Shown piece after piece: positions 17,838 to 26,754 of a stretch of 64,000 nucleotides of DNA. The DNA lies in the NCBI GenBank assembly GCA_052400625.1, contig JBQTGH010000010.1, one strand, 5' to 3'. The position numbers were made by a program, and so were the translations under genes. The notes beneath the pieces are model-generated. The model saw only the letters and a list, made by a program, of their open reading frames with translations. It was not told the origin of the DNA and did no database searches. The stretch's first letter is position 1; each line of letters opens with the position of its first letter. This DNA is from Thermophagus sp052400625 (GTDB taxonomy: Bacteria; Bacteroidota; Bacteroidia; Bacteroidales; Marinilabiliaceae).

Positions 17838-19469
17838 ATGAAAAATAAAACCGAATATATACGCTTCTTTAGTTCCCAATTATTTGTTCACAAAGTTTTT
17901 TTTGTGATGATTTTTTTGTTGACCGGTTTTTACGGTTGTAATGAAGACGATGAATTGGGTACAGCCGATCGTTTGTTCCGACCCATTATCAAAAATGTAA
18001 CTGCAGGTGGAACCTGGATTCGTGCAGAATGGGATAACTACAGAAATGCCGATTATTTTCAATTGGAACTTTCTGTCGACTCGTTTGAAACCATTACCGT
18101 TGAGGCCGAAACGGATACCAATTATTATAAGTTCGAAAATTTAGATTATGATACTGACTATTATTTGAGGATAAAAGCTGTAGGGCAAAATATTGAATCA
18201 GAATATTTTGTTTACGATAAGATTTCAACTTCGGATTATCCTACACAGTTGGAACCGATAACCAAAGTTATCGATACCAAAGCCATGGTTTCATGGAAAG
18301 ATGCTGTTTACGACAGTTTGGTTGTGTTTCATAACGATACTTTAATTACCTCTGTTTTACTTGGCGATACCGACAATGAACATAAAATGGTTATAATTGA
18401 AAAACTAAAGCCCGAAACCTCTTACGTCGTCAAGGCTTATTTCCAGGGAGAATACATGGGTAAACAAAGCTTTTCAACCATGGCATCTCCTATATACGAG
18501 GGAGCGGTAGTTGATCTTAGAGATTATGATGAGGAAACCGCTTATACTATTCTTACACAGAGCTTTTTCGATCAGATGGCTACTCAATACCCAGAAGGAG
18601 TGACCATAGTATTAGATGGTGGTACTGAATATGAACTTACAGGGGCACGTTTATATTCCCCAATCTCTTTAACCGGGGGCTTAAGTTTGGAAGGAAAAGC
18701 AATTATTCGTGTAAGTGGTAATTTCGATTTCCCAAGTGACGGAAGTGCAAATGTTTCCAAATTTTCATTTTCCAACATTACTTTTACAGATCATCCTGAT
18801 AAGCTTAGGGATTATGGTTCTACTTATGTCTTTAATTTCGGTTCAGCCGGTCATGTGGATTCAATTCTATTTGATAATTGTGAAATACGCTATAAACGGG
18901 GGGTATTGCGGATAAAAACCGCTGCAACCATTGGCCTTATTTCTATAAATAATTGTGTTATTGATTCTATTGGAGGTTACGGGGTTATTAACCTCGATAA
19001 TGGAGGGGCCGGAGCAGAAGAAATTATTATTTCTAATTCAACCATTTCACATCTAGACGGCTATATTGTTCGTGCTTCGAAAACTAATCTGCAACCTAAA
19101 TCTTTAACTGTTGAGTATGTAACAACCTGTTTCGCTCCTGTAGGGGGAAGATACTTCTTTGATTTGGATAAAAAAACCTTTGAAGATGGTATTAAAATTA
19201 ACAATTGTCTGTTTGGAAAAGCATGGGGAGATGATGTAACCGTGCGTGGCTTAAGAAGTAATGCTTCTTCCTTAGCCCTTTTGCAGAATTATAAAACCAG
19301 TGATTTGGCTTGGGATGTCAATGCTGAAACGTTGACAGAAATGTATCCCATCGAAGCCACCGATTTGGGAAAAGACATTTACTCTGTTTTTGAGGATCCT
19401 AATAATAACGATTATACATTAATTTATAATCCCGTGAAAAACAGAGCAGGTGATCCTAGATGGTGGTAA
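17838..19469 (+). CDS. Surface lipoprotein with FnIII-like region and C-terminal beta-helix (DUF5123-like)
   Basis: About 543 aa from ATG 17838, preferred because an AAGG lies just before it and it leaves a shorter signal peptide ending in a lipobox (LLTGFYGC). ATG 17775 in the same frame is an alternative, and a leader element sits 32 bp before that codon. Residues up to about 215 look like fibronectin-III repeats (ADYFQLELSVDSFETITVEA; TSYVVKAYFQ). The rest has right-handed beta-helix repeats (SILFDNCEIRY, ISINNCVIDSIGGYG, IIISNSTISHLDGY) and ends AGDPRWW, as DUF4957/DUF5123 proteins of pectin loci do. It probably binds pectin at the surface (SusE/F position); no catalytic residues are evident. 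Confidence 0.8.
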   Translation: MKNKTEYIRFFSSQLFVHKVFFVMIFLLTGFYGCNEDDELGTADRLFRPIIKNVTAGGTWIRAEWDNYRNADYFQLELSVDSFETITVEAETDTNYYKFENLDYDTDYYLRIKAVGQNIESEYFVYDKISTSDYPTQLEPITKVIDTKAMVSWKDAVYDSLVVFHNDTLITSVLLGDTDNEHKMVIIEKLKPETSYVVKAYFQGEYMGKQSFSTMASPIYEGAVVDLRDYDEETAYTILTQSFFDQMATQYPEGVTIVLDGGTEYELTGARLYSPISLTGGLSLEGKAIIRVSGNFDFPSDGSANVSKFSFSNITFTDHPDKLRDYGSTYVFNFGSAGHVDSILFDNCEIRYKRGVLRIKTAATIGLISINNCVIDSIGGYGVINLDNGGAGAEEIIISNSTISHLDGYIVRASKTNLQPKSLTVEYVTTCFAPVGGRYFFDLDKKTFEDGIKINNCLFGKAWGDDVTVRGLRSNASSLALLQNYKTSDLAWDVNAETLTEMYPIEATDLGKDIYSVFEDPNNNDYTLIYNPVKNRAGDPRWW

Positions 19470-19688
19470 TGGGACCTATGGATTGTGTATAGTATATCTT
19501 ATGCAGAAAAGTTAGATGTTAAACCGAAATTAAACCTTTTGGTAAAGTTAGTGTCGCTCCCCTTGCGGTCTCTGATTTGGTTCTCATTGTTAAGACTTCA
19601 TCATTTGAGATGTCATAAGATGTAGCGATACTTCCTTGATTAATAGAAATGGTATATGTACTATTCTTTTTTTCTAAATATCAAAAAT

Positions 19689-21434
19689 ATGAGATGTTTG
19701 TTAGTGTTCCTTTTGATCTTCTCTCTGTTTAGCTGTCACAGTGACCATCTTGACGAAAAAGATCCTTATTCAGACGACCTGATAAGTATTTCATTTGCTG
19801 CAGGAGATACAATGATAACTGATTTGGAGCATTTTGTTCCTCCGGTGCAAGGGACTATAGTTAGCGAAAAAGATCTTGCAATAGTCAGATTTATTCGGAT
19901 TAACGGGGGTAATCGCCTAGTAATTAAGGAAGTTAATACGTTTGATGATCATCAGGAATTTGTTTTTGATGAAACTATTGAAATGAATACAACCACATCG
20001 GAAGTTAACGTGGAAGCGATCGATATCAACGGGAACAGTGCTATGGGTAGATTGAAGATTGTTGATATTGAATCATTGAGTTTTAATGCTGCACCTGTTG
20101 ATAACTCAATAGCATTTCCGGGCGCCGAAGGGCATGGTTGTTATACTTCCGGAGGACGGGGAGGAAGGGTCTATTTTGTGACCAACTTAAAGGACGATGG
20201 CAGTGAAGGCTCGTTGCGATGGGCTCTGACCAACAAAGGACCACGAACAATCTTGTTTAAAGTTTCAGGAACCATTGAATTGCAACGGGATTTGAAAATT
20301 ACCAATGGAGACGTTACCATTGCTGGTCAAAGTGCACCGGGCGATGGCATCTGCCTCAGAAATTATCCGGTTACCGTGGATGCGGATAATGTAATAATTC
20401 GTTTCTTAAGATTTAGGATGGGAGATACTGAACAGCAGGAGGGAGATGCTCTGGGGGGGCGTTTCCGCAAAAATATTATTGTTGACCATTGTTCCATAAG
20501 TTGGTCTACCGATGAATGTGCCTCTTTTTATCAAAATGAGAACTTTACAATGCAGTGGTGCATTATTTCAGAGAGTCTACGTAACTCCGTTCACAACAAA
20601 GGATCTCATGGATATGGTGGAATTTGGGGTGGTAAAAAGGCATCTTTTCATCATAACCTACTGGCCCATCACGACAGTCGGAATCCAAGGTTAGGTGAAA
20701 TCAATGGTGACGCTTTTGCATTGACCGACCTGGTAGACCTGAGAAATAATGTTATTTATAATTGGCAGGGTAACAGTTGTTATGGAGGCGAAGCGATGAA
20801 TGTCAACATTGTGAACTGCTACTACAAACCAGGTCCTGCTACTACAAAAACTGAGAGAATTATTGCCATCGATTTGGAAACAGAGGAAGGCTTTGCTACA
20901 ACCGGCATTTGGGGTAAATTTTATATTGATGGAAACTATATGGCCGGTTCTGAAAGGGCTACAAATGATAATTGGGCTTATGGTGTTTATAATCAGTTTC
21001 ATAGCAAGTATGGAGCTATTCCTGAATCAGATAAAAGAAACATGAAACTCGACTCGCCTCTCGATCCAGGATTGATTACTACTCATACTGCCCAGAAAGC
21101 TTATGAATTGGTGTTGGAAAGGGCAGGTGCTTCTTTATCACGCGATACGGTTGATGCACGTATTGTTCATGATGTTCGAACTGGAACTGCCACTTTTATG
21201 ACTGGCGGAAACGGTAGCGTCAATGGTATTATCGATACTCAGGCACATGTTGGTGGTTGGCCCGAATTAAAGTCAGAGGAACCTCCTACTGATACCGACT
21301 GGGATGGCATCCCTGATGAATGGGAACAGGCCAATGGTTTGAATCCCCTGTGCATTTCCGATGGCTGGGAATATGAACTAAGTGAAACCTATACCAATTT
21401 GGAAATTTACTTGAATGAACTTATAAAGTGGTAA
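19689..21434 (+). CDS. Pectate lyase, PL1 family, lipoprotein
   Basis: About 581 aa from ATG 19689, giving a clean signal and lipobox (LLVFLLIFSLFSCHSD). Residues about 25-130 are an Ig-like/unknown domain. The PL1 beta-helix begins IAFPGAEGHGCYTSGGRGGRV and contains GSLRWALTNKGPRTILFKVSG, IAGQSAPGDGICLRNYP, IVDHCSISWSTDEC and HHDSRNPRLG, the last holding the catalytic Arg region. It cleaves polygalacturonate by calcium-dependent beta-elimination. The C-terminus DTDWDGIPDEWEQANGLNP is a Ca-binding TSP3-like tail common in such enzymes. Part of the SusC operon direction; a second PL1 lies at 33267. Confidence 0.93.
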   Translation: MRCLLVFLLIFSLFSCHSDHLDEKDPYSDDLISISFAAGDTMITDLEHFVPPVQGTIVSEKDLAIVRFIRINGGNRLVIKEVNTFDDHQEFVFDETIEMNTTTSEVNVEAIDINGNSAMGRLKIVDIESLSFNAAPVDNSIAFPGAEGHGCYTSGGRGGRVYFVTNLKDDGSEGSLRWALTNKGPRTILFKVSGTIELQRDLKITNGDVTIAGQSAPGDGICLRNYPVTVDADNVIIRFLRFRMGDTEQQEGDALGGRFRKNIIVDHCSISWSTDECASFYQNENFTMQWCIISESLRNSVHNKGSHGYGGIWGGKKASFHHNLLAHHDSRNPRLGEINGDAFALTDLVDLRNNVIYNWQGNSCYGGEAMNVNIVNCYYKPGPATTKTERIIAIDLETEEGFATTGIWGKFYIDGNYMAGSERATNDNWAYGVYNQFHSKYGAIPESDKRNMKLDSPLDPGLITTHTAQKAYELVLERAGASLSRDTVDARIVHDVRTGTATFMTGGNGSVNGIIDTQAHVGGWPELKSEEPPTDTDWDGIPDEWEQANGLNPLCISDGWEYELSETYTNLEIYLNELIKW

Positions 21435-21621
21435 AATTTACGGGATTTTATACATTTTCCCTCCTTTTTGACTAAATATCCCACCTCAAAACTCAATTTG
21501 TAACCCATGAATGGTTTTTCAATTGATTAAGATTGTAGAATAAATTGTTATTGCTTTTGTAATGTATTTGCAAAAACTGTTTTATGATCTTTTTCCTATA
21601 TGTAAAGCTGAATTTAGACTT

Positions 21622-22836
21622 ATGAACCATACTTGTATTACAATTTTGCTGTTTTCTTTAACGAGTTTTTTCATTTCTTGCAGATATTCCCCGCCTGGCC
21701 AAGAAAAACAGAAACAGCCAATATATATGGCGGTTAAGATGGCTGATTCGGATATGAAGCGAAATCCCGAAGGCTGGAGAATCGACTTCAGGAAGCAACC
21801 CAAATGGGAATATACCCATGGGTTGATGATGAATGCCCTTCTTGCATTGTATCATGAAACCCAGGATAAAGGTTATTGGGGTTATGTGAATGCCTTTGCT
21901 GACACTATGGTGCAGGAATCCGGAAATATTCTTACTTACAAACTCACCGATTATAATATTGACCGGCTGAGTCCGGGACGCTTTCTCATCAATCTTTATC
22001 ATATAAAACCAGAAGAAAAGTATTTGAAAGCTATTAAGTTACTGAGAAGCCAAATGGAAAATCATCCACGGACCTCAGAAGGTGGATTCTGGCACAAAAA
22101 AAGATATCCCCATCAGATGTGGCTCGACGGCCTTTACATGGGTTCCCCATTTCTGGCGCTTTATGGTCGGGAGTTTAATGAACCGGGACTCTTTGATGAA
22201 GTGGTGCATCAGATCATGCTGGTCAATAAACACCATTATGATTCAGAAACCGGTCTTTTTTATCATGGATGGGATGAAAGCCGTCAACAAAGATGGGCCG
22301 ATCCGGTTACCGGACTGTCGCCTCATTTCTGGGGACGAGCCATGGGATGGTGTGCTATGGCATTGGTGGATGTTTTGGACTTTATTCCAGAAGACCATAA
22401 GGGGCGTGACAGTGTATTGTTTGTGGTAGATAGGGTTGCCCGGGGAATCGTGAAGTATCAGGATCACGATACCGGTCTTTGGTATCAGGTGCTTGATTTG
22501 GGCGATCGCCAGGGTAATTATTTGGAGTCGTCCGCCAGTTCTATGTTTACATATTTCTTGTTTAAAGCCATTAATAAGGGATATATTGACAATTCGTTTT
22601 CTGCCTCGGCCGAGAAGGCCTACAAGGGAATCCTGAAAAACTTTATTCAGAAAGAGTCGGATGGGACCATCTCCATTACCAATGTCTGCTCGGTGGCTGG
22701 CCTTGGGGGAGACCCATATAGGGATGGCTCTTTTGAATACTATATTTCCGAACCGATTCGCAATAATGATCCCAAAGCTGTTGGGCCCTTTATCATGGCT
22801 GCTTTGGAAGCGGAGAAGTACCGAAAGATGAAGTGA
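21622..22836 (+). CDS. GH105 unsaturated (rhamno)galacturonyl hydrolase
   Basis: About 404 aa from ATG 21622 (signal and lipobox LTSFFISCRYS). The (alpha/alpha)6-barrel of GH105 is seen in WEYTHGLMMNALLALY, MWLDGLYMGSPFLALYG (catalytic Asp in WLDGLYM), HGWDESRQQRWADP, SPHFWGRAMGWCAMALVDVLDF and SSASSMFTYFLFKA. These enzymes remove the 4,5-unsaturated uronic acid left by lyases such as PL1. It likely completes breakdown of lyase products in the periplasm. The start upstream at 21562 would add 20 residues before the signal and is less likely. Confidence 0.92.
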   Translation: MNHTCITILLFSLTSFFISCRYSPPGQEKQKQPIYMAVKMADSDMKRNPEGWRIDFRKQPKWEYTHGLMMNALLALYHETQDKGYWGYVNAFADTMVQESGNILTYKLTDYNIDRLSPGRFLINLYHIKPEEKYLKAIKLLRSQMENHPRTSEGGFWHKKRYPHQMWLDGLYMGSPFLALYGREFNEPGLFDEVVHQIMLVNKHHYDSETGLFYHGWDESRQQRWADPVTGLSPHFWGRAMGWCAMALVDVLDFIPEDHKGRDSVLFVVDRVARGIVKYQDHDTGLWYQVLDLGDRQGNYLESSASSMFTYFLFKAINKGYIDNSFSASAEKAYKGILKNFIQKESDGTISITNVCSVAGLGGDPYRDGSFEYYISEPIRNNDPKAVGPFIMAALEAEKYRKMK

Positions 22837-23051
22837 TACATCATTATTGCCATTTTAATAACTAAAATGACAACTGAATTTCTCTGGGTAAAATGATGAA
22901 GAATGGAATGAGCACAGTCTTACCAAGACCTGATGTTTGCTAAGAATATAGGGAGTTTGGGACGAAAAAATAGGGACGTTCCTGGACAACTCATCTGTGT
23001 TGACCTTAGTGAATTGTCTCATTGAATATTGAAATAAGAGAAGATAGAAAC

Positions 23052-24062
23052 ATGGGAAATTTTTTGCTTAAACTAGTCCTCGCTCTGATTTGGGTCTTTT
23101 TATTGTTAGAAGATATCCGGTCACAGGATTCCGATTTTATTGTTGCCTCCGATGGAACCGGTGATTTTTTAACCCTTCAGGAGGCGATCAATGCGGTACC
23201 GGATTTCAGAAAGAAAAGAACCGTTATTTTTATCAAAAACGGGGTCTATAATGAAAAGTTAATATTGCCGGCTTCCAAAACCAATGTGACTTTTATCGGT
23301 GAAGATAAATATAAAACCGTTATCACCCACGATGATTATGCTTCCAAAAAAAATCGTTTTGGTGAAGAGATGGGAACTACCGGCTCTTCCAGCTTTTTTG
23401 TTTTTGGTGACGGTTTTGTGGCCCGTAATATTACGTTTGAAAACTCGGCCGGACCTGTTGGACAAGCTGTGGCGGTCCGTATCGACGGCGATCGCGTGGT
23501 GTTTGAAAACTGTCGATTCCTGGGAAACCAGGATACCCTTTATCCACATGGAGATGGTAGCCGTCAATATTACAAAAGCTGTTATATCGAAGGTACGGTG
23601 GATTTTATTTTTGGTTGGAGTACTGCCGTTTTCGATGATTGCGAAATTTTTTGTAAAGATCGCGGCTATATAACGGCTGCTTCCACCCACCAGGAGCGTG
23701 AATTCGGATTTGTGTTTATAAATTGTAAGATCACCGGCAATGCCCCCGAAAACTCTTTTTATCTGGGACGTCCATGGCGTCCATATGCCAAAGCAGTGTT
23801 TATTAATTGTTTCATGGGAAAACACATAAAACCGGAAGGTTGGCACAATTGGGGAGATCCGGACAAAGAAAAAACAGCATTTTTTGCCGAATATAAATCT
23901 TACGGCCCGGGTGCGGCCCCAGAAAAACGGGTAGTTTGGTCGCATCAGCTGACCGATGAGGAAGCTTTGAAATATACCCCTGAAAATATTTTAAGTGGTG
24001 AGGACAACTGGAAATATTGGGAGTGGCTAACACCTGCCGATGTTGTTGGTGGGCCCGAATAA
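23052..24062 (+). CDS. Pectin methylesterase, CE8
   Basis: About 336 aa from ATG 23052; signal peptide to about IRSQD. Beta-helix pectinesterase with IVASDGTGDFLTLQEAINAV, FGDGFVARNITFENSAG, GNQDTLY (catalytic Gln region), VDFIFGWSTAVFDDCEI (catalytic Asp) and FYLGRPWRPYAKAVF (Arg, Trp). It removes methyl esters from homogalacturonan, exposing it to the lyases and GH28 nearby. It lies 215 bp after GH105 on the same strand. Length matches bacterial CE8 domains. Confidence 0.95.
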   Translation: MGNFLLKLVLALIWVFLLLEDIRSQDSDFIVASDGTGDFLTLQEAINAVPDFRKKRTVIFIKNGVYNEKLILPASKTNVTFIGEDKYKTVITHDDYASKKNRFGEEMGTTGSSSFFVFGDGFVARNITFENSAGPVGQAVAVRIDGDRVVFENCRFLGNQDTLYPHGDGSRQYYKSCYIEGTVDFIFGWSTAVFDDCEIFCKDRGYITAASTHQEREFGFVFINCKITGNAPENSFYLGRPWRPYAKAVFINCFMGKHIKPEGWHNWGDPDKEKTAFFAEYKSYGPGAAPEKRVVWSHQLTDEEALKYTPENILSGEDNWKYWEWLTPADVVGGPE

Positions 24063-24274
24063 TTGTTTTTTTACCTCAGGGCTTTTGCTTCCAACCTCAG
24101 ACTCTATTGACACATATAAAAGGATGTACTGACTATGGATGCATCACCAAAATTGTAATAATTAGAAATGATTAATGTTAATTCCGGGGTTTCCTTGTTT
24201 TAAATTCTTTTGTTCAGGGAAGCAGTATAAAATAACGGATATAAAATTATTTAATGCTTAAAATTATTTTGATG

Positions 24275-25900
24275 ATGAAGAATCTTTTTGCAACTATTTT
24301 CGTTTGGGTGATTTCTATTCTTTCCATATTTGCCCAGGAAGAGTATGTTTCAAAAGTATGGGTAGCCGACCAGGGAGACGGGACCTACAAAAATCCGATA
24401 ATCCATGCCGACTATTCCGATCCGGATTTGTGCAGGGTGGGCGATGATTTTTATATGACCGCTTCCAGTTTTAATTGTATCCCTGGTTTGCCCATCCTTC
24501 ATTCTAAAGATTTGGTTAATTGGACATTGATAGGTTATGCCATTAATTCTTTGTCCCCCGAGGACCACTTTTCAAAGCCTCAGCATGGAAAGGGAGTATG
24601 GGCGCCTTCGATTCGTTACCATAACGGAGAGTTTTACATCTATTATGGGGATCCTGATTTTGGCATTTTTATGTTGAAATCATCCGATCCGAAAGGACCC
24701 TGGACAAAGCCTGTTTTGGTGAAAGAAGGAAAAGGCCTGATCGATCCTTGCCCCCTCTGGGACGAGGATGGCAAGGCTTATTTGGTTTATGCCTTTGCCG
24801 GTAGTCGGGCCGGTGTTAAATCGGTACTTCTGGTTCAGGGAATGACCCCCGACGGTACCTCTTTAGTCGGCGATCCGGTTATGGTATTCGATGGCCATCC
24901 TGACAACCCGACGGTGGAAGGACCCAAATTTTATAAGTTCAACGGTTATTATTACATTTTTGCTCCGGCAGGAGGCGTTTCGCATGGGTGGCAGCTCGCT
25001 TTGCGTTCCAAAAATCCTTTTGGACCTTATGAATTTAGACGGGTGTTGGAGCAAGGTTCTACCGATATCAATGGGCCTCATCAGGGAGGTTGGGTCGAAA
25101 CCCCTATGGGTGAATTTTGGTTTATTCATTTTCAGGACAAAGGGGCTTACGGTCGAATACTTCACCTGCAACCTATGAGGTGGGAAAAAGGTTGGCCTCT
25201 TTTAGGACAAGACTTCGACGGAAATGGCGTGGGTGAGCCCGTTTCTTCGTTTAAAAAACCTGTGACTAAAACTCACTGGCCGGTGATAACACCACCCGAA
25301 AGCGATGAATTTAATGGTTATACCACAGGTCTCCAGTGGCAGTGGCATGCTAATCCTAACATTAATTACGGGTATCCTTCCGGTAATTTGGGGTTCTTTC
25401 GACTCAATTGTCGTCCAAGACCCGAAAATGCTACTAACCTATGGGACGTCCCCAATATGCTATTGCAAAAATTCCCCGCACCTGTGTTTAGGGCTACTAC
25501 CAAAGTTACTTTTAACCATCGTTTCAATGGTGAAGAGGCCGGTTTTATCGTTATGGGTGATTCTTATCAATATATTTCCTTAAAACAGGAGAACGACAAA
25601 CTGTGGATAAAAGTGGTTCGATGCAAGGATGCCCGAAAAGGGGGAGCCGAAGAAGTGCTTTTTAAGCAAGAAATAAGTAACAATACGATATGGTTCCGTA
25701 TCGAAGTGCATGATGGGGCCATTTGTCGTTTTGGATTCAGTGAAAACGGCCGTCGATTTAAAGTCGTGGGTGAAGATTTTCAGGCTGTTCCAGGACGTTG
25801 GATCGGAGCTAAAATCGGTTATTTTGCCGTACGCGACGGTATAATCAATGATGCAGGAAATGTTGATATTGATTGGTTCAGAGTGGAACCTATCAATTAG
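24275..25900 (+). CDS. GH43 glycoside hydrolase with C-terminal beta-sandwich
   Basis: About 541 aa from ATG 24275 (signal NLFATIFVWVISILSIFAQ). Five-bladed propeller of GH43: YKNPIIHADYSDPDLCRVGDDFYM (general base Asp), GLIDPCPLWDEDGKAYLVYA (Asp), and NPTVEGPKFYKFNGYYY (general acid Glu). A beta-sandwich follows from about residue 340, as in two-domain GH43 xylosidase/arabinofuranosidase subfamilies. In this pectin locus it likely trims arabinose or galactose side chains; exact specificity cannot be read. Next to CE12 and GH28. Confidence 0.92.
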   Translation: MKNLFATIFVWVISILSIFAQEEYVSKVWVADQGDGTYKNPIIHADYSDPDLCRVGDDFYMTASSFNCIPGLPILHSKDLVNWTLIGYAINSLSPEDHFSKPQHGKGVWAPSIRYHNGEFYIYYGDPDFGIFMLKSSDPKGPWTKPVLVKEGKGLIDPCPLWDEDGKAYLVYAFAGSRAGVKSVLLVQGMTPDGTSLVGDPVMVFDGHPDNPTVEGPKFYKFNGYYYIFAPAGGVSHGWQLALRSKNPFGPYEFRRVLEQGSTDINGPHQGGWVETPMGEFWFIHFQDKGAYGRILHLQPMRWEKGWPLLGQDFDGNGVGEPVSSFKKPVTKTHWPVITPPESDEFNGYTTGLQWQWHANPNINYGYPSGNLGFFRLNCRPRPENATNLWDVPNMLLQKFPAPVFRATTKVTFNHRFNGEEAGFIVMGDSYQYISLKQENDKLWIKVVRCKDARKGGAEEVLFKQEISNNTIWFRIEVHDGAICRFGFSENGRRFKVVGEDFQAVPGRWIGAKIGYFAVRDGIINDAGNVDIDWFRVEPIN

Positions 25901-25959
25901 ATTTAGATTGATAGGTTTTCGGGGAAAGCTATTTGTTAGCAGCTTTTATGGATGAGATT

Positions 25960-26754
25960 ATGAAAAACAGGTTTAAAACGCTTTTTAAAATTGTTCTTGT
26001 TTTTATAATTATTTGTAGCTGTAGTGAAGGAAACAAGAAGAAGGATATAAAAAAAATTTGGTTAATAGGGGATTCTACTATGGCTAATTATGCTTTGGAA
26101 GAGGACTACTTGTCAAAACGATTCCCCGTTACGGGATGGGGGCAGGTTTTTCAACATTTTTTCGTACAGGATAGTCTCCCCTTAGTGGCCAATATTATTC
26201 CTGCTGATAGTATTATTGTTGAAAACAGGGCCAGGGGAGGACGCAGTACCAGGACTTTCTTTCAGGAAGGACGATGGCGTTTTGTTTATGAGAATATCCA
26301 ACCCGGGGATTTGGTTTTGATTCAATTTGGACACAATGATGCGGCTGAAAATAAGCCGGAAAGGCATGTAAACATTCAAGGATACAAAGAGTTTTTGCGG
26401 TTGTTTGTATCTCAAACCCGGCAAAAAAAAGGTGTTCCCGTTTTACTCACCCCTGTTGCCAGAAATTACCCTTGGATCGATGGTCGATTGGTGAATGTTC
26501 ATGGCGATTATCCTGAAGCAGTAAAAGAGGTAGCCAATGAAATGAATGTAAAATTCATTGATTTAAACCAATTATCAATGGAACATTTTTCCCGTGTTGG
26601 TAGAGAATATGTTACCGAGCACTACTTTATGAACCTTCCTGAAGGAAAATATGAAGCCTATCCGAACGGGCAAAAAGATAATACTCATTTCCAACCGGAA
26701 GGTGCTATGGCTGTGGCTCAATTAGTTTTTAATGGTCTAAAAAAATTACAGTAA
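25960..26754 (+). CDS. Rhamnogalacturonan acetylesterase, CE12, lipoprotein
   Basis: 264 aa from ATG 25960, which gives a compact signal and lipobox (LVFIIICSCSEG). SGNH hydrolase: block I WLIGDSTMANY (Ser), Gly in RARGGRSTRTF, block III FGHNDA (Asn), block V DNTHFQPEGA (Asp, His). These match CE12 esterases that deacetylate rhamnogalacturonan I or homogalacturonan. Its stop codon overlaps the GH28 start (TAATG), so the two are translationally coupled. Confidence 0.92.
   Translation: MKNRFKTLFKIVLVFIIICSCSEGNKKKDIKKIWLIGDSTMANYALEEDYLSKRFPVTGWGQVFQHFFVQDSLPLVANIIPADSIIVENRARGGRSTRTFFQEGRWRFVYENIQPGDLVLIQFGHNDAAENKPERHVNIQGYKEFLRLFVSQTRQKKGVPVLLTPVARNYPWIDGRLVNVHGDYPEAVKEVANEMNVKFIDLNQLSMEHFSRVGREYVTEHYFMNLPEGKYEAYPNGQKDNTHFQPEGAMAVAQLVFNGLKKLQ

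Noticed and set aside
23259..23945. 228-codon antisense frame in the CE8 gene
   Set aside because: Shadow of a well-identified pectin methylesterase.
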